The position numbers and the translations under genes were made by a program. DNA of 64,000 bases from Blastocatellia bacterium (GTDB taxonomy: Bacteria > Acidobacteriota > Blastocatellia > Pyrinomonadales > Pyrinomonadaceae). Of the stretch, positions 28,762-37,296 are shown piece after piece. The DNA is taken from the NCBI GenBank assembly GCA_016789265.1, contig JAEUQK010000018.1, positions 186,001-250,000 on the forward strand. The letters run 5' to 3'. The notes beneath the pieces are model-generated. The model did not search any database. It saw nothing but the letters and a program-made list of their open reading frames with translations, and was not told the origin of the DNA. Each line of letters starts with the position of its first letter. The first letter of the stretch is position 1.

Positions 28762-28818
28762 GCGAAAGGGCAAGTTGCCGCAAAGGTGCAATATCCAATG
28801 TTTTCACCTCTTTACGCG
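28762..28818. repeat. Candidate dispersed intergenic repeat (imperfect inverted arms)
   Basis: The gap between ykgJ-like and tssK holds CGCGAAAGGGC, then CGCAAAGGTG and, inverted, CACCTCTTTACGCG. These A/G-rich 'cgcaaagg' words resemble short dispersed repeats common between genes in several soil phyla. No second copy was found in this window, so this is tentative. Confidence 0.3.
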
Positions 28819-28869
28819 AAGAAGGTTAGCACTTTGGATCACAGCCCGCGGCCGCGTTCCGCTTATTTA

Positions 28870-29634
28870 TCACACTACTAACTTATCCAGGAACTCCTTT
28901 ATCCATTCCGGCCCTGATCTCGATCGGAAATCCTCCGGATTCTCTTGTGCAAGTTCGAGTGCCCTCGACAAAACCGGGAAGCCGACCAGTTGCCCGCCAA
29001 AGCTCGAGACCAATTTAGTCAAACCGCGACTGGGCTTTGCCGGCAATTCAACCATCCTTACCCCTTCAGCTGACGGTCTGGAACAGTTATCTGACGGGGA
29101 AGTCACCAGATATTCACGACACGCCACGGGACGCTGCTGATGTATCGAACACGACTCGTTCTCGAGAAACGGACAAGGGATCCCTTCGTTGAAATATTCC
29201 ATTACGAGTTTCATGCCCTCCGGGTAACCCTCATCAAAAGTCATCTCAGGGGCCTTTTTCTGGTGTTCCTCAAATCGTTCGTACCATCCGATCTTGTGGA
29301 AATGCTCGGCGGCGTCTTGAAAACGCTGCAGCACCTCCGACCGCCTTGGTTCATCCATAGCCTCGACCAGTTCGGCTATCTGATACACTTCTACCTCTGA
29401 GATCGGAACAGGCTGACGGCAGCACGCACCGCATCCGGCCTTACACGAAACCGATCTGCCCTCCGCTTCGGCAACGTTTACACCTACCTCGACGAACGAA
29501 TTGGCCATCGCTTGAAAAATTGGCAGCATCCTCTGCGGTTTGACCGGGGTTGCCGGTACCGTAAGTTCAAACTCGACCGGGGCGTCGTTGATCCTCAATC
29601 CGATCTTACCTGTGACCCATTCTTCCTGAGACAT
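28870..29634 (-). CDS. YkgJ-family cysteine-cluster protein in the T6SS locus
   Basis: The 254-residue protein has the YkgJ/Fli(B)-type metal-binding pattern CKAGCGACCRQPVP (Cx3Cx2CC, about residues 79-92) and a second cluster, CPFLENESCSIHQQRPVACREY, with a later DNC, together suitable for binding Zn or an Fe-S cluster. It has no membrane segment. Function of the family is unknown; some members are proposed to be methylation or metal-cluster proteins. It lies 23 bases after the first FHA gene and upstream of tssK on the same strand, so co-transcription with the T6SS is likely. Whether it serves secretion or is a passenger is unknown. Confidence 0.85.
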   Translation of the reverse strand: MSQEEWVTGKIGLRINDAPVEFELTVPATPVKPQRMLPIFQAMANSFVEVGVNVAEAEGRSVSCKAGCGACCRQPVPISEVEVYQIAELVEAMDEPRRSEVLQRFQDAAEHFHKIGWYERFEEHQKKAPEMTFDEGYPEGMKLVMEYFNEGIPCPFLENESCSIHQQRPVACREYLVTSPSDNCSRPSAEGVRMVELPAKPSRGLTKLVSSFGGQLVGFPVLSRALELAQENPEDFRSRSGPEWIKEFLDKLVV

Positions 29635-29657
29635 TGTTGTTACCGCCTTTGGCGAAC

Positions 29658-30935
29658 CTAAAGATCGAGTGCTTCGGTATTGACGCCGAAATCTTTTGGA
29701 TTTTGCGCGATTATTCCGATAGCTAGAAAAGTGAGAGCCCGGTCAAATTCGGCTTGTGTGATCTTTCCGTTCTTCTGCAAAAACCAGATAGAACGTATCG
29801 TACGGGAGCTTTCCGATGTTTCGTTGGCGAGTTTTTGCAGCATGTCACGCATTTTCAAGGTTTCGCCAGCAGCGCCTTGGTCGTATGCTGCGATCGTCAG
29901 AAGGCATTCATCAGCAAGTTCGTTTCCGATCGAAACACTTAATTTATCGAGAACGTCCGCCATCGATTGTGCTGTTGCGAGCACGTCGCCCCTTGACGAT
30001 CCCAATTTCGCTATTGCGGCAACTGCAAGTAGTTGCGGCTTTAAGTTCTTCTTGACCGCGAGGGACTTGATCTCGTTTCCATTCTTGCGTGCCGACTTGA
30101 TGTTGTCTGCAACTGCGGAAGAGCCGCTGAATTGTTTTACCTTGGAATTTACCCGCTTCGCCTGTTCGGTCGTCAGAAACGCTTTCGGATTGTTTTGAGC
30201 GATCCTTCGTAAGAACGCAGCCCCGTTTTCTTCGACCTTTGCGGTTTCCGATAGGTTTGCGGGCGGGGCATTTGCCTGCGTTTCGGTCGAACTGTTCGAC
30301 GGATCGTCGGCAGTTTGAGTATCGGCGGGTTTTGGCGTAGACGTCACATCGTCACCGGCGTCATTATCTTTATTCTTTTTTCCCGGGCCGGTCGGTTCGG
30401 CGTCAGCAAAGGGGTCGTCACTATCCGAATTTACCGAAACGTTTGACGAACTTCTCGAAATAACTACATAAGCAATCCCTGCTGCAAAGACCACAAGCAC
30501 AGCGGCCAGTGCCGGGATCAACAGGATCAGCCACATCGGTATGTGTTTCCTGGTTTTCGGTTCGACCTTTTGCTTCGCCGACGGACTCTTTGCAGGAGTG
30601 GTTGAAACGGACAGGGGCGGCGCGGTCATAACCGGTTCGTCAACAAATTCAGCGATCGCCTCGACGCCGCCGAAATTCAAAACGTCGCCATTTCGAATTT
30701 CAACAGGCTCGAACACAGGTTCGCTGTTAAGGTCCGTCCCGTTACTTGAACCCCTGTCCTCGATAGTAAATCGCCCGCCGGTATTCACTATGCAGGCATG
30801 CTTCCGCGAAAGACGCGAATCAGAGATCGCAAGGTCACAGTCGGGCTGCCGTCCGATCGTGAATTCACTGCGTCCGACCATCACCCGCCTGCTGACCCCG
30901 TCTGGATCCTTATATCTCAACCAAAGATCTGCCAT
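29658..30935 (-). CDS. FHA-transmembrane protein with decayed transglycosylase-like periplasmic domain
   Basis: The 425-residue protein has a cytoplasmic FHA domain (about 7-97; GRQPDCDLAISDSRLSRKH with the phosphopeptide-binding G28/R29, S43/R44, H46 and the SSNGT loop), a Pro/Lys linker, one membrane segment (about 134-158), an acidic disordered stretch (160-230) and a periplasmic helical domain. That domain aligns by eye with the lytic transglycosylase domain of the next protein (LLAVAAIAKLG for LYLAMIESEH; IAAYDQGA for GSYNSGEGG), but the catalytic Glu is replaced by Ala. It ends with the shared motif IIAQNPKDFG. Expected role: phosphothreonine-dependent scaffold; enzymatic activity is unlikely. 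Confidence 0.8.
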   Translation of the reverse strand: MADLWLRYKDPDGVSRRVMVGRSEFTIGRQPDCDLAISDSRLSRKHACIVNTGGRFTIEDRGSSNGTDLNSEPVFEPVEIRNGDVLNFGGVEAIAEFVDEPVMTAPPLSVSTTPAKSPSAKQKVEPKTRKHIPMWLILLIPALAAVLVVFAAGIAYVVISRSSSNVSVNSDSDDPFADAEPTGPGKKNKDNDAGDDVTSTPKPADTQTADDPSNSSTETQANAPPANLSETAKVEENGAAFLRRIAQNNPKAFLTTEQAKRVNSKVKQFSGSSAVADNIKSARKNGNEIKSLAVKKNLKPQLLAVAAIAKLGSSRGDVLATAQSMADVLDKLSVSIGNELADECLLTIAAYDQGAAGETLKMRDMLQKLANETSESSRTIRSIWFLQKNGKITQAEFDRALTFLAIGIIAQNPKDFGVNTEALDL

Positions 30936-30971
30936 TAGATAATTAGACGCGGTACCGAAATGATAAAGGGA

Positions 30972-32417
30972 TCACTTAGTATACGTTGAAATGGGCTGAA
31001 GCTTTAAACCAAAATCCGCGGGATTTTCCCCAATGATCGCCGCGGCAAAAAATTTCGGCACGTACTTGAAGTTCTCGGATTGGAATTGCTTTGACAATAT
31101 CTCACCATTAGCGATCAACGTCCAAAAATCCCTGGGAAGGCCGGTATTCGAGTCAAGTGCTTTCTGCAAGTTCGTACTAAGTCCGCCCTCACCGCTGTTG
31201 TAGCTGCCAATAGCGAGAGGAACGCTCGCTGGGCCGGTCCCATACCTTCCCGTCAGTGCCTTCATATACGATGCCGCGGCATGGGCGGCCGGTTCCGGTT
31301 TACAGCGGTCATCCGGGTTTTCAGGGGAGGCTCCTTTTACGACTCCTTCGCTGGGCTCGAAATGGAGCTTAGCTGTAGAGAAGGTGAATTGGAACATTCC
31401 AAGCGGACCTGTGGGGCTCTGTAGGCAAACACAATGTTCCGACTCGATCATAGCCAGATATAACCCGATTCGAGGGTCTGTACCTTTTTGGTTGAAAGCC
31501 CTGATGATGAACGGTGCATTCTTGCTTGCGCGTTCGTAAGTCGCCTGGAGGCTATCTGCGAAGCGACATTTACCGGTCAGGGTGGGCGAATTTATCCGTT
31601 TGGCATATCCGTCGGTAAAACCTTTGATCTTGTCCAGTGCGGCAGCAGGAATTGGATCACTGCTGTTATTCCCGATGATCTGTGCGACCCGCATCGCCCG
31701 GTCGGCGAGGTAAGCACGCCGCTCAGTGTCGGAGAGATCAAGATACTTTTTCCCCGCAGGTAATGTGTAACCGGCCTGCTTTTGTTCGGAGACCGGCGTG
31801 TCAGGTCTTATTTCGTCGTTACCGCTAGTGTTCTTTGTTTCCGATGGCGTTGACTTTTCATCGGGATTTTTATTGTCTTTGTCCGATTTTGACGGTTTGA
31901 TGTCGATCGGATCGTCGTCGTCGGCTGTCTGAACAACATCTGGATCATTTCTGCCAATGACCTTGAATGCAACAAACACGACCGAAATGCTCACGATCAT
32001 GAATGCAAGTCCGATCAATATGATCGGCACAAAATTTATGGGCTTCGCCGGCACAGAAGAAACGGACGTCGATCTCGGCGGCATAGGGGCTGGAACTGAT
32101 GCCTGGAGGACCTTCTTGTCCCGAATGTGTACGGTCAAAAAGGTCTCATTCCCGATCTTCACCTGATCACCGTTATTCAGAGGCGTGCCGGCAGGAGCGG
32201 TTCGCTGACCGTTTACAAATGTTCCGTTTGATGAGTTCTCGTCGACGATCCAAACCCGGTCTCCATCACGATAAATGGTCGCATGTAACCGCGACAGACC
32301 GTTATCGGGAAATCGATGGGCCGCATCGCTACCGCGGCCGAACGTGGTTCGTTCGGCTTCGATAGAGATCTGCTGCGTTCCTTCGGGAGTAGGGAATGAG
32401 AGGGTGACCTCAACCAT
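30972..32417 (-). CDS. FHA-transmembrane-lytic transglycosylase fusion
   Basis: The 481-residue protein is organised as an N-terminal FHA domain (FGRGSDAAHRFPDNGLSRLH, then NSSNGTFVNG; about residues 5-98), one membrane helix (about 129-152), an acidic disordered linker (155-220) and a C-terminal SLT-type transglycosylase domain. Catalytic-type residues are intact: E325 in LYLAMIESE, GPLGMFQF (338-344) and SYNSGEGG (405-412). Such domains cleave the MurNAc-GlcNAc bond of peptidoglycan. The topology puts FHA in the cytoplasm and the enzyme in the periplasm. It ends with a tail, IIGENPADFG, shared with both neighbours. It probably opens peptidoglycan for T6SS assembly in response to phosphorylation; that link is inference. 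Confidence 0.85.
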   Translation of the reverse strand: MVEVTLSFPTPEGTQQISIEAERTTFGRGSDAAHRFPDNGLSRLHATIYRDGDRVWIVDENSSNGTFVNGQRTAPAGTPLNNGDQVKIGNETFLTVHIRDKKVLQASVPAPMPPRSTSVSSVPAKPINFVPIILIGLAFMIVSISVVFVAFKVIGRNDPDVVQTADDDDPIDIKPSKSDKDNKNPDEKSTPSETKNTSGNDEIRPDTPVSEQKQAGYTLPAGKKYLDLSDTERRAYLADRAMRVAQIIGNNSSDPIPAAALDKIKGFTDGYAKRINSPTLTGKCRFADSLQATYERASKNAPFIIRAFNQKGTDPRIGLYLAMIESEHCVCLQSPTGPLGMFQFTFSTAKLHFEPSEGVVKGASPENPDDRCKPEPAAHAAASYMKALTGRYGTGPASVPLAIGSYNSGEGGLSTNLQKALDSNTGLPRDFWTLIANGEILSKQFQSENFKYVPKFFAAAIIGENPADFGLKLQPISTYTK

Positions 32418-32436
32418 CTGATCGATCTTAAAAATC

Positions 32437-33942
32437 TTATAATTTGTAAAGTTCCGAAAGCGGACGGTCCCTCTTCAATCCGAATTTCTGTGGATTTTCG
32501 GCGACTATGCCTGCTGCAAAAAACCGGACCAGCTGCTCGCGTTCCGGAGCCGTCTTTATCGTGTTCCAAAGATCGGAGCGGTTAGCCGGCAGTGAGCTTT
32601 TCCAGATGCTCGCGTCTTGCGGCGATTTGCCAAACGCCGCCGCTCCATAGATCACATCACCTTGAAAGATGCTGTTTACGATCTCTTTCATATAACGGGC
32701 CGCGGCAATTGAAGCACATCTCTGAGATGGATCAGAGATCTTTTCTGTCCCGCACGAACCATTGAATGCGTTGGACGAAACAAAATCGTTCGTCATTCGA
32801 AACAGTCCGTCTTCGGTGCCTTGTGAGGCGGGGCTAAACTTGCTTCGGCTCATCGCGAGGAAGAAGCCCAGGGAGGCGTCAAGATTCTGTTCGGCAACAA
32901 ATGCTACCTTTATCGTGTCCTTATACTGTGCAGCACGGTCGAAGTACCCGTCCTGCACATATTCAGCAGAACGCTTTTGCACTTCTTTCAAGAACTCCTT
33001 ATTTGAGACGTTGTAGGAGAAATTGCCCGAAAACTGCTTTACAAACTGTTTTGACATCTCCTGAACCTCGATCAAAGAGACTTCCTTGCCCTTTGGCGAG
33101 GCAGCAGTATTAGTATTTGTCTGGACAACTTCAGTATTTGCCGGCGCTTTCGTTTCGCGTGTCTCAAATGCCAGCTGAACTGGTGCCGGTGCAAATATTC
33201 GCTCGCCATTCTTGTCGTAAAGTTCGATGCCAAGAATGTGATCAAACCCATCAGCCAGATCGGGATGATCCTTTGGGTCAATCGTCGCTTCAAAAGGCTC
33301 CCCATTCGTCTTTGCAAACTCCACGCCGTCGATGGTGAACACAGCCTTGGCAACGCAGCCGGCATCCGTCGATTCCACCTCTATTTCTGTTGGTTTTGTT
33401 ATCGTGTCGCCGGGTTCGGGACTGATTATTCTTGCGGTTGCCTTACAGGTCGAGCCGCTTGCGAAATAGAATGCTCCCGCCCCGATCAGCAATGCGACCC
33501 CAAGTGCTCCGCCCGCACCTGCCATCATCACTTTGTTACTCCCGCCGTGAGCGGCGACCTCAGCCGACGCGTGCTGGGGCTCGACTGGTGCTTCGGCGTC
33601 TAGTTCAGGTTGAGCTTCGCCCTCTAAATGAAAGATGACGGTGGCCGAATTGCCCAGAATAATGTAATCGCCGTTCTGAAGCTTTTGAGGCCCCGTTATC
33701 CTGATACCGTTTACGGCAGTGCCGTTACTACTCCCGAGGTCCGAAACGTAAAATCCATCAGCCATCTGTTGGATCTGAGCGTGGTTGCGGGAAACATTAG
33801 AATCGCCCTGAAAGCAAATCGTGTTATCAGGTGTCCGACCGAGCGAAAGCGACCCTATTACCGAGTATTCCTGAGCACCAAGTTTTACCTTTCCTTCCTG
33901 CACGATTTTCCGATCCCTGAACGTTCCGCCTTTCAAATACAA
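32437..33942 (-). CDS. FHA-transmembrane-Ig-like protein with inactive transglycosylase-like domain
   Basis: The 501-residue protein has an FHA domain (LGRTPDNTICFQGDSNVSRNH, SSNGTAVNG; about 7-105), one Gly/Ala-rich membrane helix (about 137-162), a beta-sandwich like a bacterial Ig domain (about 167-262, IISPEPGDTITKPTEIEVES) and a C-terminal helical domain that aligns with the SLT domain of its neighbour. Here FLAMSRSKF replaces LAMIESE (catalytic Glu to Arg), GLFRM replaces GMFQF, and the YNSGEGG motif is gone, so it is predicted inactive. It ends with AGIVAENPQKFG, the shared tail. The start is a TTG, with GAGGGA about 13 bases upstream; no in-frame ATG exists before the FHA core. Confidence 0.8.
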   Translation of the reverse strand: MYLKGGTFRDRKIVQEGKVKLGAQEYSVIGSLSLGRTPDNTICFQGDSNVSRNHAQIQQMADGFYVSDLGSSNGTAVNGIRITGPQKLQNGDYIILGNSATVIFHLEGEAQPELDAEAPVEPQHASAEVAAHGGSNKVMMAGAGGALGVALLIGAGAFYFASGSTCKATARIISPEPGDTITKPTEIEVESTDAGCVAKAVFTIDGVEFAKTNGEPFEATIDPKDHPDLADGFDHILGIELYDKNGERIFAPAPVQLAFETRETKAPANTEVVQTNTNTAASPKGKEVSLIEVQEMSKQFVKQFSGNFSYNVSNKEFLKEVQKRSAEYVQDGYFDRAAQYKDTIKVAFVAEQNLDASLGFFLAMSRSKFSPASQGTEDGLFRMTNDFVSSNAFNGSCGTEKISDPSQRCASIAAARYMKEIVNSIFQGDVIYGAAAFGKSPQDASIWKSSLPANRSDLWNTIKTAPEREQLVRFFAAGIVAENPQKFGLKRDRPLSELYKL

Positions 33943-33996
33943 GCGTCCGCAGCTTCGTCCCTCGAGTTAGGACGTGGAAAAGGCAAGTATTTGCCT

Positions 33997-34464
33997 TTAG
34001 AACTGTCCGTTTCCCCCATTTGGAGATAGGAATAAGATGTAAATGACGGTCAAAAAGATCGCGATAAACGCGAACATTACCAAGATGCCCAGCACAATAA
34101 ATAAAATACGGGCCGCTTTACTTCGTTTTTTAACCACGGGGGCGGATGCCGCCGGAACGGCAACTTCCTCGATCTGTTCGGTCAGGTCCGGTTGGGCTTC
34201 GACCGCAACCGGCGGCGACATTGGAGAATCAGGCGGGGCCGACGCGGGAACGGCCGCTGCGGATGTTGCTGCTTGTTTTTCCGCTTCGCCTATCCCCAAC
34301 TGCTCTAGATAACCCTGCGGCAAATAACCGCTGGTTTGCTGAAACTTCGGTTCGGGCATCTGCCAACCGCCTGACGCCGAAGGCTCTTGTTGCGGTGATG
34401 GGTTTGGCGGAGTTGTATCCGCATCGGTTACGGGAGAGACGTCGCCAGGTCTTTCGTCACTCAT
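33997..34464 (-). CDS. Short disordered protein with C-terminal membrane anchor at the head of the T6SS locus
   Basis: The 155-residue protein has a Pro/Ser/Ala/Glu-rich, probably disordered cytoplasmic N-terminal part (about 1-115), a basic patch (VVKKRSKAARI) and one C-terminal membrane helix (about 121-146), followed by a short tail, LSPNGGNGQF. No homologous domain is recognised. It is first in the minus-strand block, 54 bases before the first FHA gene, so it may belong to the T6SS as a membrane-tethered partner. Thr/Ser residues in the disordered part (DADTTPPNPSP) could be phosphorylated and bound by the FHA domains, but this is speculation. Confidence 0.65.
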   Translation of the reverse strand: MSDERPGDVSPVTDADTTPPNPSPQQEPSASGGWQMPEPKFQQTSGYLPQGYLEQLGIGEAEKQAATSAAAVPASAPPDSPMSPPVAVEAQPDLTEQIEEVAVPAASAPVVKKRSKAARILFIVLGILVMFAFIAIFLTVIYILFLSPNGGNGQF

Positions 34465-34500
34465 AGCATTTCACTCCATTAGCTTGGGGGAAAGATGGAA

Positions 34501-35868
34501 CTACTTTTGCAGTTCGAGAACATCCGAACGCGTTATTATACCTGTGATACGCTTAAAATCCTCTATTAAAACAGCAGGAGCCTTTTGAAGTTTCTTCTTA
34601 ATATCCGAAAGGTTGGCGTCAACTTCCATTACGGGAAAGCTCTCGTCCATGACCTCCGAAACCGGAGATTCCAGCAGGTCGCGGTTCTGAAGCAGTTTGG
34701 TCAAGACACGGCTCTCACGCAGGCTGCCGATCGAACGATGATCTTCTAATACAGGTATTTGTGTTACCCCGCTTTCGCTCATTCGTTCCAATGCATGGCC
34801 CACGGTGTCCTCCGGCGTCACATATACCAACTGTGCGGGGGCTCCTGAATTCTTGGTTTCAATTATCAATCCGGCCGACATCCGCTGTGGTTCAAGAAGC
34901 AGCTTTTCCTTCATCCATTCGTCTGAATGGAATTTGGTGAGATAGTGTTCACCCGTATCGCAGACTATGAAAACAACGACCGCGTTCTCCTCAAGATCCT
35001 TGGCGACCCGCAATGCACCGGCAAAGATAGTTCCGGTCGAACCGCCGCAAAAAATACCTTCACGTCGGCCAAGTTGGCGGGCAAAGTCAAAGGATTCTCG
35101 GTCAGTTATATTGATGATCTCGTCTATTATCGCAAGATCTGCATTCCCGGTCGGCAACGCCTGACCGATGCCCTCTACCAAATAGGGCGTCGGCTCTGGT
35201 ACGTGGCCGGATTCTTTGTATGTCTTAAAGATCGAACCGTAGGGATCTGCCCCGATCACCTTGATATTCGGGTTCATCTCCTTGAGGTAGCGTGCCGTTC
35301 CGCTGATAGTGCCGCCGGTTCCGATACTCGCTACAAAATGCGTGATCTTCCCGTCTGTATCGTTCCAGATCTCAGGACCCGTCGTTCGATAATGGGCCAG
35401 CGGATTTGCCGGGTGATTGTATTGGTCCGGATAGAACGAATTAGGCGTTTCTTCGGCGATGCGTTTCGCGGTAGCTACATAATGGTCCGGCGTACCCGGT
35501 TTTGCGGCCGCAGGGCATACGACGATGTCCGCACCCAAGGCTTTCAAATAACGGTTTTTTTCGACCGATACCTTATCGGTGAGAACAAAGATGCACTTGT
35601 AGCCGCGTACCGCTGCGACAAGAGCAAGGCCGATACCGGTATTGCCGCTTGTAGCCTCGATGATCGTGCCGCCTTTCTTCAGAACTCCCTTCTCCTCGGC
35701 CCAGTCCACCATCGAAAGCCCGATGCGGTCCTTTACCGAATACCCAGGATTAAGGCTCTCCATCTTTGCGTAAACCTGGGCCCTGATCTTGTGTTCCTTT
35801 GTTATGTTATTGATGCGAACTAGCGGCGTGTTGCCGATCAGTTCCAAGACGTTGTTGTAGAATTTCAT
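34501..35868 (-). CDS. cbs: Cystathionine beta-synthase
   Basis: The 455-residue PLP enzyme has a fold-type II catalytic domain ([11 protein letters not shown] with the PLP lysine, [20 protein letters not shown] in overlapping parts, [12 protein letters not shown]) and a C-terminal pair of CBS domains (about 330-455). The full length with CBS domains fits cystathionine beta-synthase, which condenses serine and homocysteine in transsulfuration; cysteine synthase, the close relative, lacks the CBS pair. No cystathionine gamma-lyase is next to it. It is divergent from the S41 protease gene, with 101 bases between, which should hold both promoters. Confidence 0.92.
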   Translation of the reverse strand: MKFYNNVLELIGNTPLVRINNITKEHKIRAQVYAKMESLNPGYSVKDRIGLSMVDWAEEKGVLKKGGTIIEATSGNTGIGLALVAAVRGYKCIFVLTDKVSVEKNRYLKALGADIVVCPAAAKPGTPDHYVATAKRIAEETPNSFYPDQYNHPANPLAHYRTTGPEIWNDTDGKITHFVASIGTGGTISGTARYLKEMNPNIKVIGADPYGSIFKTYKESGHVPEPTPYLVEGIGQALPTGNADLAIIDEIINITDRESFDFARQLGRREGIFCGGSTGTIFAGALRVAKDLEENAVVVFIVCDTGEHYLTKFHSDEWMKEKLLLEPQRMSAGLIIETKNSGAPAQLVYVTPEDTVGHALERMSESGVTQIPVLEDHRSIGSLRESRVLTKLLQNRDLLESPVSEVMDESFPVMEVDANLSDIKKKLQKAPAVLIEDFKRITGIITRSDVLELQK

Positions 35869-35969
35869 GAGAATCTGCCGGTTTGTTATGTTCGAATAAC
35901 GATAAGTTTAGATTAAATCTCCAAAAAGCCGAAACGGGCAGGCATTTTCGTGCGTAGTCGTTAACATAA

Positions 35970-37286
35970 ATGAGCAAAAAGATCTCTTATCACGGTTTCT
36001 CGGCTGCGGTCGTCCTGATAGGCCTGGTCGTCAGCACGATCGGACAGGTTGCCGGAACAGCCGTTGCTTCCTCAACTCCTGAATTCACACAGGTCCGCCG
36101 AGACACTTTTGAGAAAGTCTGGAACACCATAAACGAGAAGCACTACGACCCGACGTTCAACGGCGTGGACTGGAGCAAAGTTCGTGATGAGTATCTGCCA
36201 AAGGCACAGGCCGCCAAGAGTGACGAAGATTTTCATAATGTCCTTCGGCGAATGCTGGCCGAGTTGAAACTCTCGCATTTCAACATCTTTCCGCCCCCTC
36301 CCTCCATCGGCGAACCCGAATCAAACGGTTCAGTAGGCATTGATGTGATCTGGCTCGAAGGCGTTCCGGTCATCGAGCGTATCGAAAAGGATTCTTCGGC
36401 TGAAAGGGCTTTATTAAAGCCCGGGTTTGTCATCAAGAGTATCGACGGTAAGCCGGTTGCCGAACTCCTGAAACCGATAATTGATTCGCTCGAAAAGCGG
36501 ACAATGAGCGATGGAATGCGTCGGCTTTATCTCGAGCGGACAATCGAAGCAATGCTGGCCGGGAAGGCCGGAACAACTGCTTCGGTTGAATTTCTTGACG
36601 GAAAGAATGCGTTGTTGAAGGCGGAGCTTGCTCGTGTCGCGTATACCGGCGAAATGTCGCAGCCAGTCGGGAACTTTCCCAAACAGGAAGTACATTTCGA
36701 ATCGCGTCTCCTGCCAGGAAATATCGGGTACATACGCTTCAACATGTGGGTAATACCCCAGGCGGCGAAGATCAGAGCAGCGATCCGGGAATTTGCCAAT
36801 GCTGACGGGATCATCTTCGACATTCGCGGAAACCCCGGCGGAATCGGCGGGTTAGCCGGCGGCGTAGCTGGCCAGATCTCGGATAAACAGTTCTCGCTCG
36901 GCACCATGTCCTCAAGGTCTGGTGTAATGACCTTGGTAGGATATCCGCAGCCTGATCCGTATCTTGGAAAGATCGCTGTGTTGACCGATCACGGTTCGGC
37001 ATCGACCAGCGAGATGTTTGCAGCCGGCATCCAGGAATCAGGCAGAGGGAAGATCGTCGGGGAAACGTCCGCCGGAGCCATACTGCTCTCGGTCTTCGAC
37101 AAACTGCCGAGCGGCTGGATGTTTCAGTACGCGATATCAGACTATAAGTCGCCGCAAAACATTTTGATCGAAGGTAGGGGCGTCGTGCCGGACATAAAAG
37201 TGGCGGTCACGCGTGCGTCTTTGCTCGAAGGCCGCGACCTTCAGCTCGAAGCCGCGGTCAGATCTATCAGTTCGAACAACAAATAA
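35970..37286 (+). CDS. Secreted S41 family (C-terminal processing) peptidase
   Basis: The 438-residue protein has an N-terminal signal/anchor (about 9-28), a helical domain, a PDZ domain (about 105-170, ERALLKPGFVIKSIDGKPV) and an S41 catalytic core. Catalytic elements are visible: LTDHGSASTSEMFAAG with the nucleophile serine and GRGKIVGETSAGA with the general-base lysine, plus FDIRGNPGG. These are periplasmic tail-specific or tricorn-like serine proteases. The substrate is unknown. The following gene starts 11 bases downstream, suggesting co-transcription. Confidence 0.92.
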   Translation: MSKKISYHGFSAAVVLIGLVVSTIGQVAGTAVASSTPEFTQVRRDTFEKVWNTINEKHYDPTFNGVDWSKVRDEYLPKAQAAKSDEDFHNVLRRMLAELKLSHFNIFPPPPSIGEPESNGSVGIDVIWLEGVPVIERIEKDSSAERALLKPGFVIKSIDGKPVAELLKPIIDSLEKRTMSDGMRRLYLERTIEAMLAGKAGTTASVEFLDGKNALLKAELARVAYTGEMSQPVGNFPKQEVHFESRLLPGNIGYIRFNMWVIPQAAKIRAAIREFANADGIIFDIRGNPGGIGGLAGGVAGQISDKQFSLGTMSSRSGVMTLVGYPQPDPYLGKIAVLTDHGSASTSEMFAAGIQESGRGKIVGETSAGAILLSVFDKLPSGWMFQYAISDYKSPQNILIEGRGVVPDIKVAVTRASLLEGRDLQLEAAVRSISSNNK

Positions 37287-37296
37287 GATCAACAAT

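Noticed and set aside
34927..35823. 298-codon plus-strand frame opposite cbs
   Set aside because: cbs on the minus strand has full family conservation; the plus frame shows no recognisable domain and no ribosome binding site.
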